Assembly: GCA_947253615.1 (NCBI GenBank) | Contig: CAMYAA010000023.1 | Coordinates: 1-8,770 of the forward strand | Length of the DNA: 8,770 bases | Direction of reading: 5' to 3' | Source: an uncultured Sutterellaceae bacterium | GTDB lineage: Bacteria > Pseudomonadota > Gammaproteobacteria > Burkholderiales > Burkholderiaceae_F | In this document: positions 1 to 6,327 of the stretch, one piece after another | Layout: each line of letters starts with the position of its first letter | How positions within the stretch are numbered: position 1 is the first letter of the stretch | Translations under genes and position numbers: made by a program | Notes under the pieces: model-generated | Databases searched by the model: none | What the model saw: only the letters and a program-made list of their open reading frames with translations | Told to the model about the DNA's origin: nothing

Positions 1-45
1 ACACACTGCATATCGTCGGCAGCGTCAGATGTGTATAAGAGACAG
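1..45 (+). other. Illumina Nextera i5-side adapter (not genomic)
   Basis: Bases 1-4 (ACAC) fit the tail of the P5 primer. Bases 5-12 (ACTGCATA) match an i5 index I recall as S506/N506. Bases 13-45 are the complete 33-nt Nextera Read 1 transposase adapter, whose last 19 bases (27-45) are the Tn5 mosaic end. Real genomic sequence starts at 46. An ATG inside the mosaic end creates the artefactual peptide MCIRDS in front of the first gene. Confidence 0.98.
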
Positions 46-46
46 C

Positions 47-322
47 TTTAAGACGCTTGATAAGAAGTATGGAAAGATTGCGGCCTTTGTCACGATCGAC
101 ATTGACGATTATGACGAAATCGAAAAGAAGTATTTGATCGAAACGCTTCCGACGCAGATTTTCTATGACAAGACGGGCGAACCGATTTGGGAACATCATG
201 GTTCGGCCACGGAAGAGCAAATCATGCAACGTGTTGACGTCTTGAATGCGCGTGATATGAAGGGTGAAAAGATCGCCAATCCTCCACGCTACGCAGATCC
301 GAAAACGTGGGGCAAGCACTAA
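47..322 (+). CDS. Thioredoxin-fold protein, 3' part only
   Basis: The first genomic codon is TTT at 47. The reading frame runs 91 residues to a TAA at 320-322. An apparent ATG at 29 lies in the adapter and is not the start, so the true start and any signal peptide are missing. The fragment looks like the second half of a thioredoxin domain. It has a beta-strand (AAFVTIDID), an acidic helix (DEIEKKYLIE), the cis-proline loop LPTQIFYDKTGEPIWEHHG (Pro at residue 35 of the fragment), a closing helix (ATEEQIMQRVDVL), and a basic tail of about 25 residues. The CxxC redox site would lie upstream and cannot be checked, so whether it is an oxidoreductase is open. Family members act in disulfide exchange or cytochrome maturation, often in the periplasm. 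A terminator follows at once, so this is the last gene of its unit. Confidence 0.8.
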   Translation, partial: FKTLDKKYGKIAAFVTIDIDDYDEIEKKYLIETLPTQIFYDKTGEPIWEHHGSATEEQIMQRVDVLNARDMKGEKIANPPRYADPKTWGKH

Positions 323-345
323 GCCCTCGCGCCTTAGCTTTATTC

Positions 346-376
346 TCCCCCACGTCGCTTGACTTGGGGGATTTTT
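346..376 (+). terminator. Intrinsic terminator of the thioredoxin-fold gene
   Basis: TCCCCCACGTC (346-356) pairs with GACTTGGGGGA (361-371) with one mismatch and a 4-nt loop, followed by TTTTT (372-376). It begins 24 nt after the stop codon. GC-rich stem plus T-run is the classic Rho-independent form. Confidence 0.88.
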
Positions 377-443
377 GTCACTGCTAGGACGTGGCCATAC
401 AATTGCGCTCGCGAGGGGGTATGTCCTCCATAGAGGGCTTTTC

Positions 444-482
444 AAAACCAATATCCTCCAGGGGGAACCTTGGAGGATATTG
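444..482 (-). terminator. Hairpin terminator downstream of lpxH
   Basis: CAATATCCTCCA (449-460) and TGGAGGATATTG (471-482) form a perfect 12-bp stem. It can extend by three pairs (one wobble) to a GGAA tetraloop of the GNRA type. The stem starts 9 nt past the end of lpxH and, read on the minus strand, is followed by TTTT (447-444). The short T-run makes termination likely but not certain. It faces the plus-strand terminator at 346-376. Confidence 0.65.
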
Positions 483-491
483 TCAATGGGC

Positions 492-1304
492 TTAGATGAT
501 TTGAATCTGTGGACGCCCTGGACTACGGAACGTGATAAAGCCACAGCGTAAACGTTCGGGATCTTCAAGATCCCAATGCGGCAAGCTCCAGCGTTCGTAA
601 TGGGTACTAATATGGGGCCCCGGACGCATGATATGCCCATGAATCACACATTGCACATTGGCGTCGAGCGCGTCGGATTCCACCGCATGCTCCACGATGC
701 GCATGTTTTGTGCCGGACTAATGGGCTGGCCTTGTGCAAGATTAATCGCACGCTCTTTGGCTTCTTTAATAAGTTCACGACGTAAGCTTAAGTCCGTCTC
801 ACGATGGAACGCATCACGCCAGGCGGGACGGGCGACGATTTGACGGAAATGCTGATGGGACTGCTCTTGTGTGCACCAACGATCCCCATGCGCCACGAGC
901 ACGGGCACGTCTTTGATCGTTAAGACGGTGTTGTCCGGGATAAATTCCGCGTTGCAGGCCTTGGCAAATTCACGGTCAATCATGAAATCGCGATCCCCGG
1001 GCATGATCAATACACGACGCCCGCTCGTCACAAATACGCGTAAGTGAGAGATCACCGTATCGACAATACCGTCGTCGGAACTCTCTTCACCGAGCCATTC
1101 GTCAAATAAGTCACCGAGAATGACAAGCTCTTCGTACTGAAGGGCTTGATGCTCAAGAAAGCGAATAAACCCCATGAGGGTTTTGGGTCGGTCTTGGCGT
1201 AAATGAAGGTCACTCAATATGACCGGGTTGTTTAAGGGGGCGATGGTCTGCACAGTCATAATAAAGTCGTTTTGAAAAGAAAACGAAGATAACCTTTTAA
1301 TCAT
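492..1304 (-). CDS. lpxH: UDP-2,3-diacylglucosamine hydrolase LpxH (variant metal site)
   Basis: This calcineurin-like metallophosphoesterase of 270 residues matches LpxH, the peripheral inner-membrane enzyme that splits UDP-2,3-diacylglucosamine into lipid X and UMP in lipid A synthesis. The motifs appear in order: SDLHL (D32, H34), GDLFDEWLG (D65), MPGDRDF (102-107), AHGD (H139) and IHGHIMRPG (H222, H224). GDLF(D/E)xWxG separates LpxH from other phosphoesterases. Two canonical ligands differ. The Asn of GNRD is Asp104, and the last His of HGHTHRP is Met226 (E. coli N79 and H197 by motif alignment). The start at 1304 has an SD-like GGCGGTGGT at 1308-1316. An internal Met at residue 16 (1259) would give a more usual N-terminus but has no visible SD. 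It is the last minus-strand gene, 101 bp after ppiB with a terminator between, so it probably has its own promoter or depends on readthrough. The family call is firm; activity is uncertain. Confidence 0.88.
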   Translation of the reverse strand: MIKRLSSFSFQNDFIMTVQTIAPLNNPVILSDLHLRQDRPKTLMGFIRFLEHQALQYEELVILGDLFDEWLGEESSDDGIVDTVISHLRVFVTSGRRVLIMPGDRDFMIDREFAKACNAEFIPDNTVLTIKDVPVLVAHGDRWCTQEQSHQHFRQIVARPAWRDAFHRETDLSLRRELIKEAKERAINLAQGQPISPAQNMRIVEHAVESDALDANVQCVIHGHIMRPGPHISTHYERWSLPHWDLEDPERLRCGFITFRSPGRPQIQII

Positions 1305-1337
1305 AGCACCACCGCCTGAATAAAAGGCGAGCGCACC

Positions 1338-1380
1338 AATAACAAAGGCGCTAACTCCAGAAAAAAGAGATAGCGCCTTT
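1338..1380 (-). terminator. Intrinsic terminator of ppiB
   Basis: AAAGGCGCTA (1344-1353) and TAGCGCCTTT (1371-1380) form a perfect 10-bp stem, with three further pairs (1355-1357 with 1367-1369) after one mismatch. On the minus strand it is followed by GTTATT, a broken T-tract. It starts about 25 nt after the ppiB stop codon and separates ppiB from lpxH. Confidence 0.75.
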
Positions 1381-1405
1381 AAGGGGATGAACGTCTTCGA
1401 AGGAA

Positions 1406-1903
1406 TTAGCCTTCAACGACTTCAGCCTTTTCGATCACGACGGGTTCGACCGGCACGTCAGCGTGGAAACCACGATTGCCCGTCTTGACCTGAGCGATCT
1501 TGTCGACCACGTCTTGGCCCTTGACGACTTTACCGAAAACGGCATAGCCCCAGCCCTGACCCGTGGGGGCCGTGTGGTTCAAGAAGCTATTGTCAGCCAC
1601 GTTGATGAAGAACTGGCTCGACGCGGAGTGCGGATCCGACGTGCGGGCCATCGCAATGGTGTACTTGTCGTTTTTCAAGCCATTGGCAGCTTCATTTTCG
1701 ATCGGATCTTTCGTCGGCTTCTGGCTCATTTCAGGGGTGAAACCACCGCCCTGAATCATAAAGCCCTTGATCACACGGTGGAAAATCACGCCGTTGTAAA
1801 AGCCTTCCTTGACATAATCTTCGAAGTTCTTCGCCGTGACCGGAGCACGGTTAAAATCGAGTTCAATATCAATTTCGCCGAGGTTGGTTGTTAAACGAAT
1901 CAT
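1406..1903 (-). CDS. ppiB: Cytoplasmic peptidyl-prolyl cis-trans isomerase B (cyclophilin)
   Basis: This single-domain cyclophilin of 165 residues matches the length of PpiB (about 164) and has no signal peptide, so it should act in the cytoplasm. It isomerises bonds preceding proline during protein folding. The active-site motifs are present: [13 protein letters not shown] (41-53) with catalytic Arg43 and Gln51, [23 protein letters not shown] (83-105), and the closing [18 protein letters not shown] (119-136). The ATG at 1903 has AGGA (1909-1912 on the plus strand) 5 nt upstream, a good Shine-Dalgarno sequence. It is followed by its own terminator. About 400 bp without a gene separate it from the paralogous ppiA, so it is probably transcribed separately. 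Burkholderiales commonly carry such a secreted/cytosolic pair side by side. Confidence 0.95.
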   Translation of the reverse strand: MIRLTTNLGEIDIELDFNRAPVTAKNFEDYVKEGFYNGVIFHRVIKGFMIQGGGFTPEMSQKPTKDPIENEAANGLKNDKYTIAMARTSDPHSASSQFFINVADNSFLNHTAPTGQGWGYAVFGKVVKGQDVVDKIAQVKTGNRGFHADVPVEPVVIEKAEVVEG

Positions 1904-2228
1904 AGCAATCCTAGTGACATCGGTCCCTCTTTACGAGAGAACACGATTGAAATTTGAAAAATCGATCCGCCTTAAAACCATAGCCTTCCATTTGGGGAAG
2001 AAGTCTATCGTGGCTTTAGGGGAGAGCGTTTTTCGAGTTTAAAAAAGAGTCCCTTTGAAAATAAAGGGGTTTCCTAGTGAATACGAGGTTCAACGGGTCC
2101 TTAGACTCGTTGTTATTCGTCCTAATTGTCGCATAAACGCTCTGGAAAAACCAATACTCTCAAAAGAGCTAGTTCCCCTTGAGGTTGCGTGAGCCCAAAG
2201 GGCTAAGGCCCCCCTTTGTTCTTGGCCC
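1904..2228. other. Gene-free region upstream of ppiB
   Basis: No frame here gives a credible protein. The region must contain the ppiB promoter, since a strong terminator lies at its far end (2229-2266), but I see no convincing -35/-10 pair on the minus strand. Weak candidates exist around 2120-2165. It holds two small hairpins: the terminator-like one at 2041-2068 and AGCCC/GGGCT at 2192-2204 with a 3-nt loop. Its length is unusual for this otherwise compact window, so an unannotated small RNA or long 5' leader is possible but not shown. Confidence 0.5.
2041..2068 (-). terminator. Terminator-like hairpin 138 nt upstream of ppiB
   Basis: CCCTTT (2051-2056) pairs perfectly with AAAGGG (2063-2068) across a 6-nt AT-rich loop. 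On the minus strand, after a 4-nt spacer (ACTC), there is TTTTTT (2046-2041). The spacer weakens the terminator call. If real, it would end a short transcript starting between 2068 and 2228 or attenuate ppiB. Confidence 0.35.
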
Positions 2229-2266
2229 AAAAAAGAAGCCCCAGGCGCACACGGCGGCTTGGGGCT
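2229..2266 (-). terminator. Intrinsic terminator of the TPR-ppiA operon
   Basis: AGCCCCAGGC (2237-2246) pairs with GCTTGGGGCT (2257-2266) over 10 bp including one G-T wobble, with a 10-nt GC-rich loop. On the minus strand it is followed by TCTTTTTT (2236-2229). It begins 35 nt past the ppiA stop codon. Confidence 0.9.
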
Positions 2267-2301
2267 CCAATACGCTTTAAAAAAGACGTGAGGCTAAACG
2301 G

Positions 2302-2883
2302 TTACGGTAAAACCTTCACTTCCTTAATAATGATGGGCTTTACGGGAACGTCGCTATAGCCATTGACACGACCCGTCGGGACAATGCTGATTTTTTCCAC
2401 GACGTCGGCGCCTTGGGTCACGTGACCAAACACGGCATAACCAAAGCCGTCCGGGGACTGATTGGCGTTTAAAAAGCCGTTATCGGCGACGTTAATGAAG
2501 AACTGACTCGTGGCGGAGTGCGGGTCCGAGGTGCGAGCCATGGCGATGGTGTACTTGTCATTGGGCAAACCCCCGCGCGCTTCGTTCGGAATCGGCGCTT
2601 GGGTGGGCTTTTGACGCATCGCGTCCGTGAAGCCACCGCCCTGGATCATAAAGCCCGGAATTACACGATGGAAAATCGTGCCGTTATAAAAACCCGACTT
2701 CACATAATTCATGAAGTTCGCGACCGTTTTAGGAGCGCGCGACGGGGATAACTGTACGGTGAAGTTCCCTTCGTTGGTGATGAATTCCACTTTAGGATTG
2801 GCCTGAGCGGCTTGTGCCGAACCCGCGAGAAGCGAGAGGGCCAAGGGTAAGCCAATGAGGCTTAAACGAAGACGATTAATCAT
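2302..2883 (-). CDS. ppiA: Periplasmic peptidyl-prolyl cis-trans isomerase A (cyclophilin)
   Basis: This cyclophilin of 193 residues carries a Sec signal peptide: a basic start (MINRLR), a hydrophobic core (LSLIGLPLALSLLAG) and an AQA cleavage motif ending near residue 25. It should therefore fold proteins in the periplasm. The catalytic domain is intact: FHRVIPGFMIQGG (71-83) with Arg73 and Gln81, [23 protein letters not shown] (113-135), and GYAVFGHVTQGADVVEKI (148-165). Start choice is firm: AAGGA (2892-2896 on the plus strand) precedes the ATG by 8 nt. The start lies only 18 bp after the stop codon of the upstream TPR gene, with the ribosome site inside the gap, so the two are very likely co-transcribed. 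It is closely similar to PpiB, the main difference being the export signal and its loops. Confidence 0.95.
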   Translation of the reverse strand: MINRLRLSLIGLPLALSLLAGSAQAAQANPKVEFITNEGNFTVQLSPSRAPKTVANFMNYVKSGFYNGTIFHRVIPGFMIQGGGFTDAMRQKPTQAPIPNEARGGLPNDKYTIAMARTSDPHSATSQFFINVADNGFLNANQSPDGFGYAVFGHVTQGADVVEKISIVPTGRVNGYSDVPVKPIIIKEVKVLP

Positions 2884-2901
2884 GATGATGGTCCTTTTTC
2901 G

Positions 2902-3453
2902 TTAGTGTTGCGCTGGCTTTAAGAGCGCTTCGAGTTTCTTAATGCGTTCTTGAAGAGGCTTGTTATAAGGGAGCTTCGGTTGAGCTTCACGGTATAGGGT
3001 TAAGGCATTCAATAAGTAGAGGTCGGCTAAATTCTTGCGCCCCGTCGCATAATTGGGATTAATGACAATGGCCTTTTCCAATAAGCGTTTGGCTTCGGCG
3101 ATATTGCCTTGGGAGGCGCGAATGACGGCCAAATTGTTATACGGATCGGCCACTTCAGGATAGTCGCGAATTAAGGCTTCAAGCGCACTGGCGGCTTGTT
3201 CCTTTTTGCCCATTTTGTCCAAAATGACCGTACGCAAGAACTTGTAGTTGAGGTTTTTGGGCGAGCCTTGAATGTTCTTATCCAGGGCAATCATCGCATC
3301 TTGATAAGCGCCCGCATTCATAAGTCGTTCAATACGGTGATACTCCGGCGTCACGGGGGTTTCGGACAAGGTGTTTTGAGCAAACGCCCCGGAGGTAAGC
3401 ATCATGGCCATGAGCGCGCCACCGATCATGTGGCGAAAAAAGCGATTCGTCAT
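2902..3453 (-). CDS. Secreted tetratricopeptide-repeat (TPR) protein
   Basis: The protein has 183 residues from the ATG at 3453. The frame stays open to an ATG at 3513 (203 residues), but the shorter start gives a clean signal peptide: MTNRFFRH, a hydrophobic core (MIGGALMAMMLTSG), then AFA before Gln26. Neither start has a good Shine-Dalgarno sequence. A possible promoter -10 (TATCAT, minus strand, 3502-3507) would place the transcript start inside the longer version. After cleavage there are about three helical TPR units (roughly residues 36-69, 70-103 and 104-137), the last with the typical NNLAVIRASQGNIAEAKRLLEKAIVINPNY pattern read in two halves, then a partial fourth and a charged C-terminal helix (LQERIKKLEALL). 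TPR domains are protein-binding scaffolds and no enzymatic motif is visible. It heads an operon with ppiA, suggesting a role in periplasmic protein folding or envelope assembly; its partner is unknown. Confidence 0.82.
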   Translation of the reverse strand: MTNRFFRHMIGGALMAMMLTSGAFAQNTLSETPVTPEYHRIERLMNAGAYQDAMIALDKNIQGSPKNLNYKFLRTVILDKMGKKEQAASALEALIRDYPEVADPYNNLAVIRASQGNIAEAKRLLEKAIVINPNYATGRKNLADLYLLNALTLYREAQPKLPYNKPLQERIKKLEALLKPAQH

Positions 3454-3501
3454 TTTTTGGATTTCGACTAAAGAATAAATAAACACAAATGTGCATTTTG
3501 C

Positions 3502-3507
3502 ATGATA
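3502..3507 (-). promoter_or_regulatory. Possible -10 element for the TPR-ppiA operon
   Basis: TATCAT on the minus strand is 5/6 to the sigma-70 -10 consensus and lies about 50 nt before the preferred TPR start. No good -35 is found at 16-18 nt (only TTAAAC at 19 nt), so this is weak. It would rule out the longer TPR start at 3513. Confidence 0.3.
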
Positions 3508-3587
3508 CGACATTGTGGCAAAGTCGGTTTAACGTTGACTTAATGCCCAAGAGATTGTCTCGCAAAATACCCCTAGAGGTAAAGCTT

Positions 3588-3618
3588 TTGAGCGTGATTG
3601 CCTGAGTAACGGTATACT
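3588..3618 (+). promoter_or_regulatory. Probable promoter of cysS-accA
   Basis: TTGAGC (3588-3593) and TATACT (3613-3618, 5/6 to consensus) are separated by 19 nt, slightly long. The surrounding CGGTATACTT (3610-3619) is identical to the -10 region of the tRNA-Ser promoter further right. Transcription would start about 85 nt before the cysS ATG. The leader contains an imperfect hairpin (3642-3649 with 3660-3667) of unknown meaning. Confidence 0.5.
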
Positions 3619-3695
3619 TATGAGTTAGTTTCTTTTCTCAACGCTTGAGCCCTCGTGCGTTCGAGCGATTGACCTTTATTTGAATTTGTAGCAAG

Positions 3696-3700
3696 TAAGG
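3696..3700 (+). promoter_or_regulatory. Ribosome binding site fixing the cysS start
   Basis: TAAGG lies 8 nt before the ATG at 3709. An alternative in-frame GTG at 3700 overlaps this site and can be dismissed. Confidence 0.8.
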
Positions 3701-3708
3701 TGCTCCCA

Positions 3709-5124
3709 ATGGCCCTCTCAATCTATTCTTCTTTAACGCGCGATCAACGTCCTTTTGAATCGATCGAGCCCGGTCATGTCCGCATGTATGTGTGTGGCGT
3801 GACGGTATATGACTATTGTCATATTGGGCATGGTCGTACCTTTGTGGCTTTTGACGTTGTGCGTCGTTGGTTAGAAGCCTCGGGCTATAAAGTCACTTTC
3901 GTACGTAATATCACGGACGTCGATGACAAGATCATTCGTCGTGCCGCTGAACGTGGCATTACCTGTGATGCCTTAACGAGCGAATTTGGTCGTGCCATGC
4001 AAGAGGATATGTTGGCCTTAGGGTGTTTGGCCCCGACGGTTGAGCCTCGTGCCACGGATTATATTCCGGAAATGCTCAATTTGGTTGAAAAGCTCGAAGC
4101 CAAAGGCTTGGCCTATCAGGCGGCAGACGGCGACGTCGACTATGCCGTGCGTCAGTTCTCGGGCTATGGGAAGCTCTCTGGGCGTGATGTAAACGATATG
4201 CGTTCGGGCGCTCGTATTGAAGCCAATGAAGCCAAGCGTGATCCGCTCGACTTTGTGCTCTGGAAGAAAGCCAAGCCGGGTGAACCGCATTGGGAAAGTA
4301 AGTGGGGAGCAGGGCGCCCAGGTTGGCATATTGAATGCTCGGCCATGGCTTGCAAATTGCTCGGTGAAACGTTTGATATTCATGGGGGTGGCCCTGACTT
4401 ATTGTTCCCGCACCATGAAAATGAAATTGCTCAGAGTGAAGGCGCCACGGGTAAGACCTTTGCTCAGACGTGGATGCACTCGGGGGCGCTTCGTGTTCGT
4501 AACGATGACGGCACGGAAGAAAAGATGAGTAAGTCCTTAGGGAACTTCTGGACGATTCGTGATGCACTCGCCGATACCAATGCCCTTTATGGGGATGAAA
4601 ACGGCGCGGAAGTTTTACGCTTCTTCTTATTGCGCAGTCACTATCGTTCCGCGATTTCGTTCTCCTCGGGCTTGATTGAAGAGGCGCACAAGGGCCTTGT
4701 GCGTCTTTACGGGGCGCTCGAATGCGAAGATACGGCCTGTCCGGTGAGTGTCGATTGGACCGAAGCCTTTGCGCAACGCTTTAAAGAAGCGATGGACGAT
4801 GACTTTAATACGCCCTTGGCGGTGTCGGTCTTATTTGAATTAGCGGGTGAAATTAACCGTACGCATGATCCTCGTTTAGTGCGTCAATTGCGTGGTTTAG
4901 GCGCGGTATTAAATATTCTTCAGAAGGATCCGTTGAGTTTCTTGACGGGGGGCGCGTCGGAAAATGAGTCGCAAGAAATCGAAGCACTCATTGAAGAACG
5001 TAAAGCCGCGAAGAAGGCGAAAGATTTTGCACGTGCTGACGAAATTCGTTCCTCGCTCTTAGCGCGAGGCATTGAATTGATGGATGGCCCTCAAGGGACG
5101 ACGTGGCGTCGTCTTCAGAACTAA
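3709..5124 (+). CDS. cysS: Cysteinyl-tRNA synthetase
   Basis: This class I aminoacyl-tRNA synthetase of 471 residues is close to the usual 460 or so. It charges tRNA-Cys with cysteine in the cytoplasm. Everything needed is visible: the HIGH motif ([12 protein letters not shown], 38-49), the KMSKS loop ([10 protein letters not shown], 271-280), and the four zinc ligands that select cysteine, Cys29 ([10 protein letters not shown]), Cys210 (GWHIECSAM), His235 and Glu239 ([15 protein letters not shown]). The C-terminal anticodon-binding region ends with the family pattern of helices rich in Lys/Ala ([18 protein letters not shown]) and [10 protein letters not shown]. The start follows from the TAAGG site at 3696-3700. 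accA begins 15 bp after the stop codon with no terminator between, so they probably share a transcript. In many Burkholderiales, as I recall, a DNA glycosylase gene sits between the two; here it is absent. Confidence 0.98.
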   Translation: MALSIYSSLTRDQRPFESIEPGHVRMYVCGVTVYDYCHIGHGRTFVAFDVVRRWLEASGYKVTFVRNITDVDDKIIRRAAERGITCDALTSEFGRAMQEDMLALGCLAPTVEPRATDYIPEMLNLVEKLEAKGLAYQAADGDVDYAVRQFSGYGKLSGRDVNDMRSGARIEANEAKRDPLDFVLWKKAKPGEPHWESKWGAGRPGWHIECSAMACKLLGETFDIHGGGPDLLFPHHENEIAQSEGATGKTFAQTWMHSGALRVRNDDGTEEKMSKSLGNFWTIRDALADTNALYGDENGAEVLRFFLLRSHYRSAISFSSGLIEEAHKGLVRLYGALECEDTACPVSVDWTEAFAQRFKEAMDDDFNTPLAVSVLFELAGEINRTHDPRLVRQLRGLGAVLNILQKDPLSFLTGGASENESQEIEALIEERKAAKKAKDFARADEIRSSLLARGIELMDGPQGTTWRRLQN

Positions 5125-5139
5125 AAAGAGCTCGCAGTC

Positions 5140-6120
5140 ATGACGAAACGTGTTTATTTAGAATTTGAGCGTGAGATTGAAGCGCTCGAATCCAAAATTG
5201 ATGAATTAAAAGCGATGGAAGCCCAAGGCTCGGCCGATGATAGTCTTGAAAAAGAGATTCATCAGTTAGAGCTCAAGTCCGTCGATCGTTTAAAGAAGTT
5301 ATATGCCAAATTGTCACCCTGGGAAACGAGTTTAGTGGCTCGTCATCCGCAGCGTCCTTATACGCTCGACTATTTGGATTCGATCTTTACCGACTTTCAT
5401 GAACTCCATGGGGATCGTGCCTTTGCGGACGATTCGGCCATTGTGGGTGGGCTTGCTCGTTTGGCCGATATGAACGTGATGGTGATTGGTCATCAGAAAG
5501 GGCGTGACTTAAAAGAACGTGCCTATCGTAATTTCGGGATGGCCCGTCCGGAAGGGTATCGTAAAGCGCTTCGCTTGATGAAGTTGGCTGAAAAGTTCCA
5601 ATTGCCCGTCATTACGTTCATTGATACGCCTGGGGCCTATCCTGGCATTGATGCTGAAGAGCGTGGTCAGAGTGAAGCCATTGGTCGCAACATTATGGAG
5701 ATGAGTCAATTGTCCGTCCCCATCATTGCGGTGGTGATTGGTGAAGGGGGCTCTGGGGGTGCACTTGCCATTGGTGTAGCAGACGAACTCATGATGCTTC
5801 AGTACTCGACTTACTCTGTGATTTCGCCCGAAGGGTGCGCCTCCATTTTGTGGAAGAGTGCCTCTGAGGCGCCGCGTGCGGCTGAAGCCTTAAAGCTCAC
5901 GGCCCGTGACTTAAAAGACTTACAGCTCGTGGATCGTGTGTTGAGTGAACCCATTGGCGGTGCGCACCGTGATCCGAAATTAATGAGCACGACGTTAAAG
6001 AAGGTGTTAACCGACAGTTTGCGTCATTTAAGTCGCTTAAAGACGGACGAATTATTAGCGCGACGTGCACAAAAGTTCGAACTCTACGGGCGTTTTGTTG
6101 AGGCTAAACCTCAAGAATAA
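5140..6120 (+). CDS. accA: Acetyl-CoA carboxylase carboxyltransferase, alpha subunit
   Basis: At 326 residues it has the usual length of AccA. With AccD it transfers the carboxyl group from biotin on AccB to acetyl-CoA, giving malonyl-CoA, the committed step of fatty-acid synthesis. The N-terminal helical segment (residues 5-60, highly charged) is followed by the carboxyltransferase domain: [11 protein letters not shown] (88-98), GHQKGRD (117-123), [17 protein letters not shown] (131-147), [10 protein letters not shown] (160-169), and the glycine-rich oxyanion loop [10 protein letters not shown] (201-210). [12 protein letters not shown] (228-239) and the C-terminal helices are also typical. 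The ATG at 5140 has only a weak purine stretch (AAAGAG, 5125-5130) 9 nt upstream, directly after the cysS stop codon, which suggests translation benefits from ribosomes finishing cysS. It is the last gene before a strong terminator. No zinc finger is present, as expected because that belongs to AccD. Confidence 0.98.
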   Translation: MTKRVYLEFEREIEALESKIDELKAMEAQGSADDSLEKEIHQLELKSVDRLKKLYAKLSPWETSLVARHPQRPYTLDYLDSIFTDFHELHGDRAFADDSAIVGGLARLADMNVMVIGHQKGRDLKERAYRNFGMARPEGYRKALRLMKLAEKFQLPVITFIDTPGAYPGIDAEERGQSEAIGRNIMEMSQLSVPIIAVVIGEGGSGGALAIGVADELMMLQYSTYSVISPEGCASILWKSASEAPRAAEALKLTARDLKDLQLVDRVLSEPIGGAHRDPKLMSTTLKKVLTDSLRHLSRLKTDELLARRAQKFELYGRFVEAKPQE

Positions 6121-6146
6121 TTCGCCGCACTACTCGGTCATTGATC

Positions 6147-6190
6147 AAAAAACACGTTGAGGGAGGTTTTTCCGACTTGACGTGTTTTTT
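6147..6190 (+). terminator. Intrinsic terminator of cysS-accA
   Basis: AAAAAACACGT (6147-6157) pairs perfectly with ACGTGTTTTTT (6180-6190), with four more pairs inside (two of them wobbles), and the right arm ends in TTTTTT. The A-run/T-run symmetry would also allow it to act on the opposite strand, though no minus-strand gene is near. It begins 26 nt after accA and separates it from tilS. Confidence 0.88.
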
Positions 6191-6206
6191 CTTCAGCGAG
6201 TAGGCT
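6177..6206 (+). promoter_or_regulatory. Candidate tilS promoter overlapping the accA terminator
   Basis: TTGACG (6177-6182, 5/6 to the -35 consensus) lies in the right arm of the terminator hairpin. TAGGCT (6201-6206, only 3/6) follows after 18 nt. tilS needs its own promoter because a terminator precedes it, and this is the best pair I see, but the -10 is poor. Confidence 0.3.
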
Positions 6207-6316
6207 AATGATCGTAGACCTTGGGGGCAAAAGTGTCCTCAGGTCGCTTCTCTCTGACGAACCAAGAAACCCTTTCATGCCGAGCAAACATCCAACGCAT
6301 CCGCGTTTAGCTTTCG

Positions 6317-6321
6317 AGGAG
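6317..6321 (+). promoter_or_regulatory. Shine-Dalgarno site fixing the tilS GTG start
   Basis: AGGAG, preceded by another G to give GAGGAG (6316-6321), stands 6 nt before GTG at 6328. It is the best ribosome site in this stretch. The upstream in-frame ATGs at 6208 and 6277 have no comparable site. Confidence 0.75.
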
Positions 6322-6327
6322 TCTTCC

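Noticed and set aside
1463..1894. 143-residue open frame on the plus strand.
   Set aside because: It lies wholly antisense to ppiB, whose motifs are unmistakable; there is no ribosome site or family resemblance.
3454..3513. Longer TPR protein start at 3513.
   Set aside because: It would bury the signal peptide behind 20 extra residues, has no ribosome site, and overlaps a possible promoter -10.
3642..3667. Imperfect hairpin in the cysS leader as a T-box or attenuator.
   Set aside because: No T-box motif, no specifier loop, no following T-run or leader peptide with cysteine codons; too weak to call.
4018..4567. Two long minus-strand open frames (121 and 163 residues).
   Set aside because: Both are antisense to cysS and overlap each other; composition looks like a shadow of the real coding strand.
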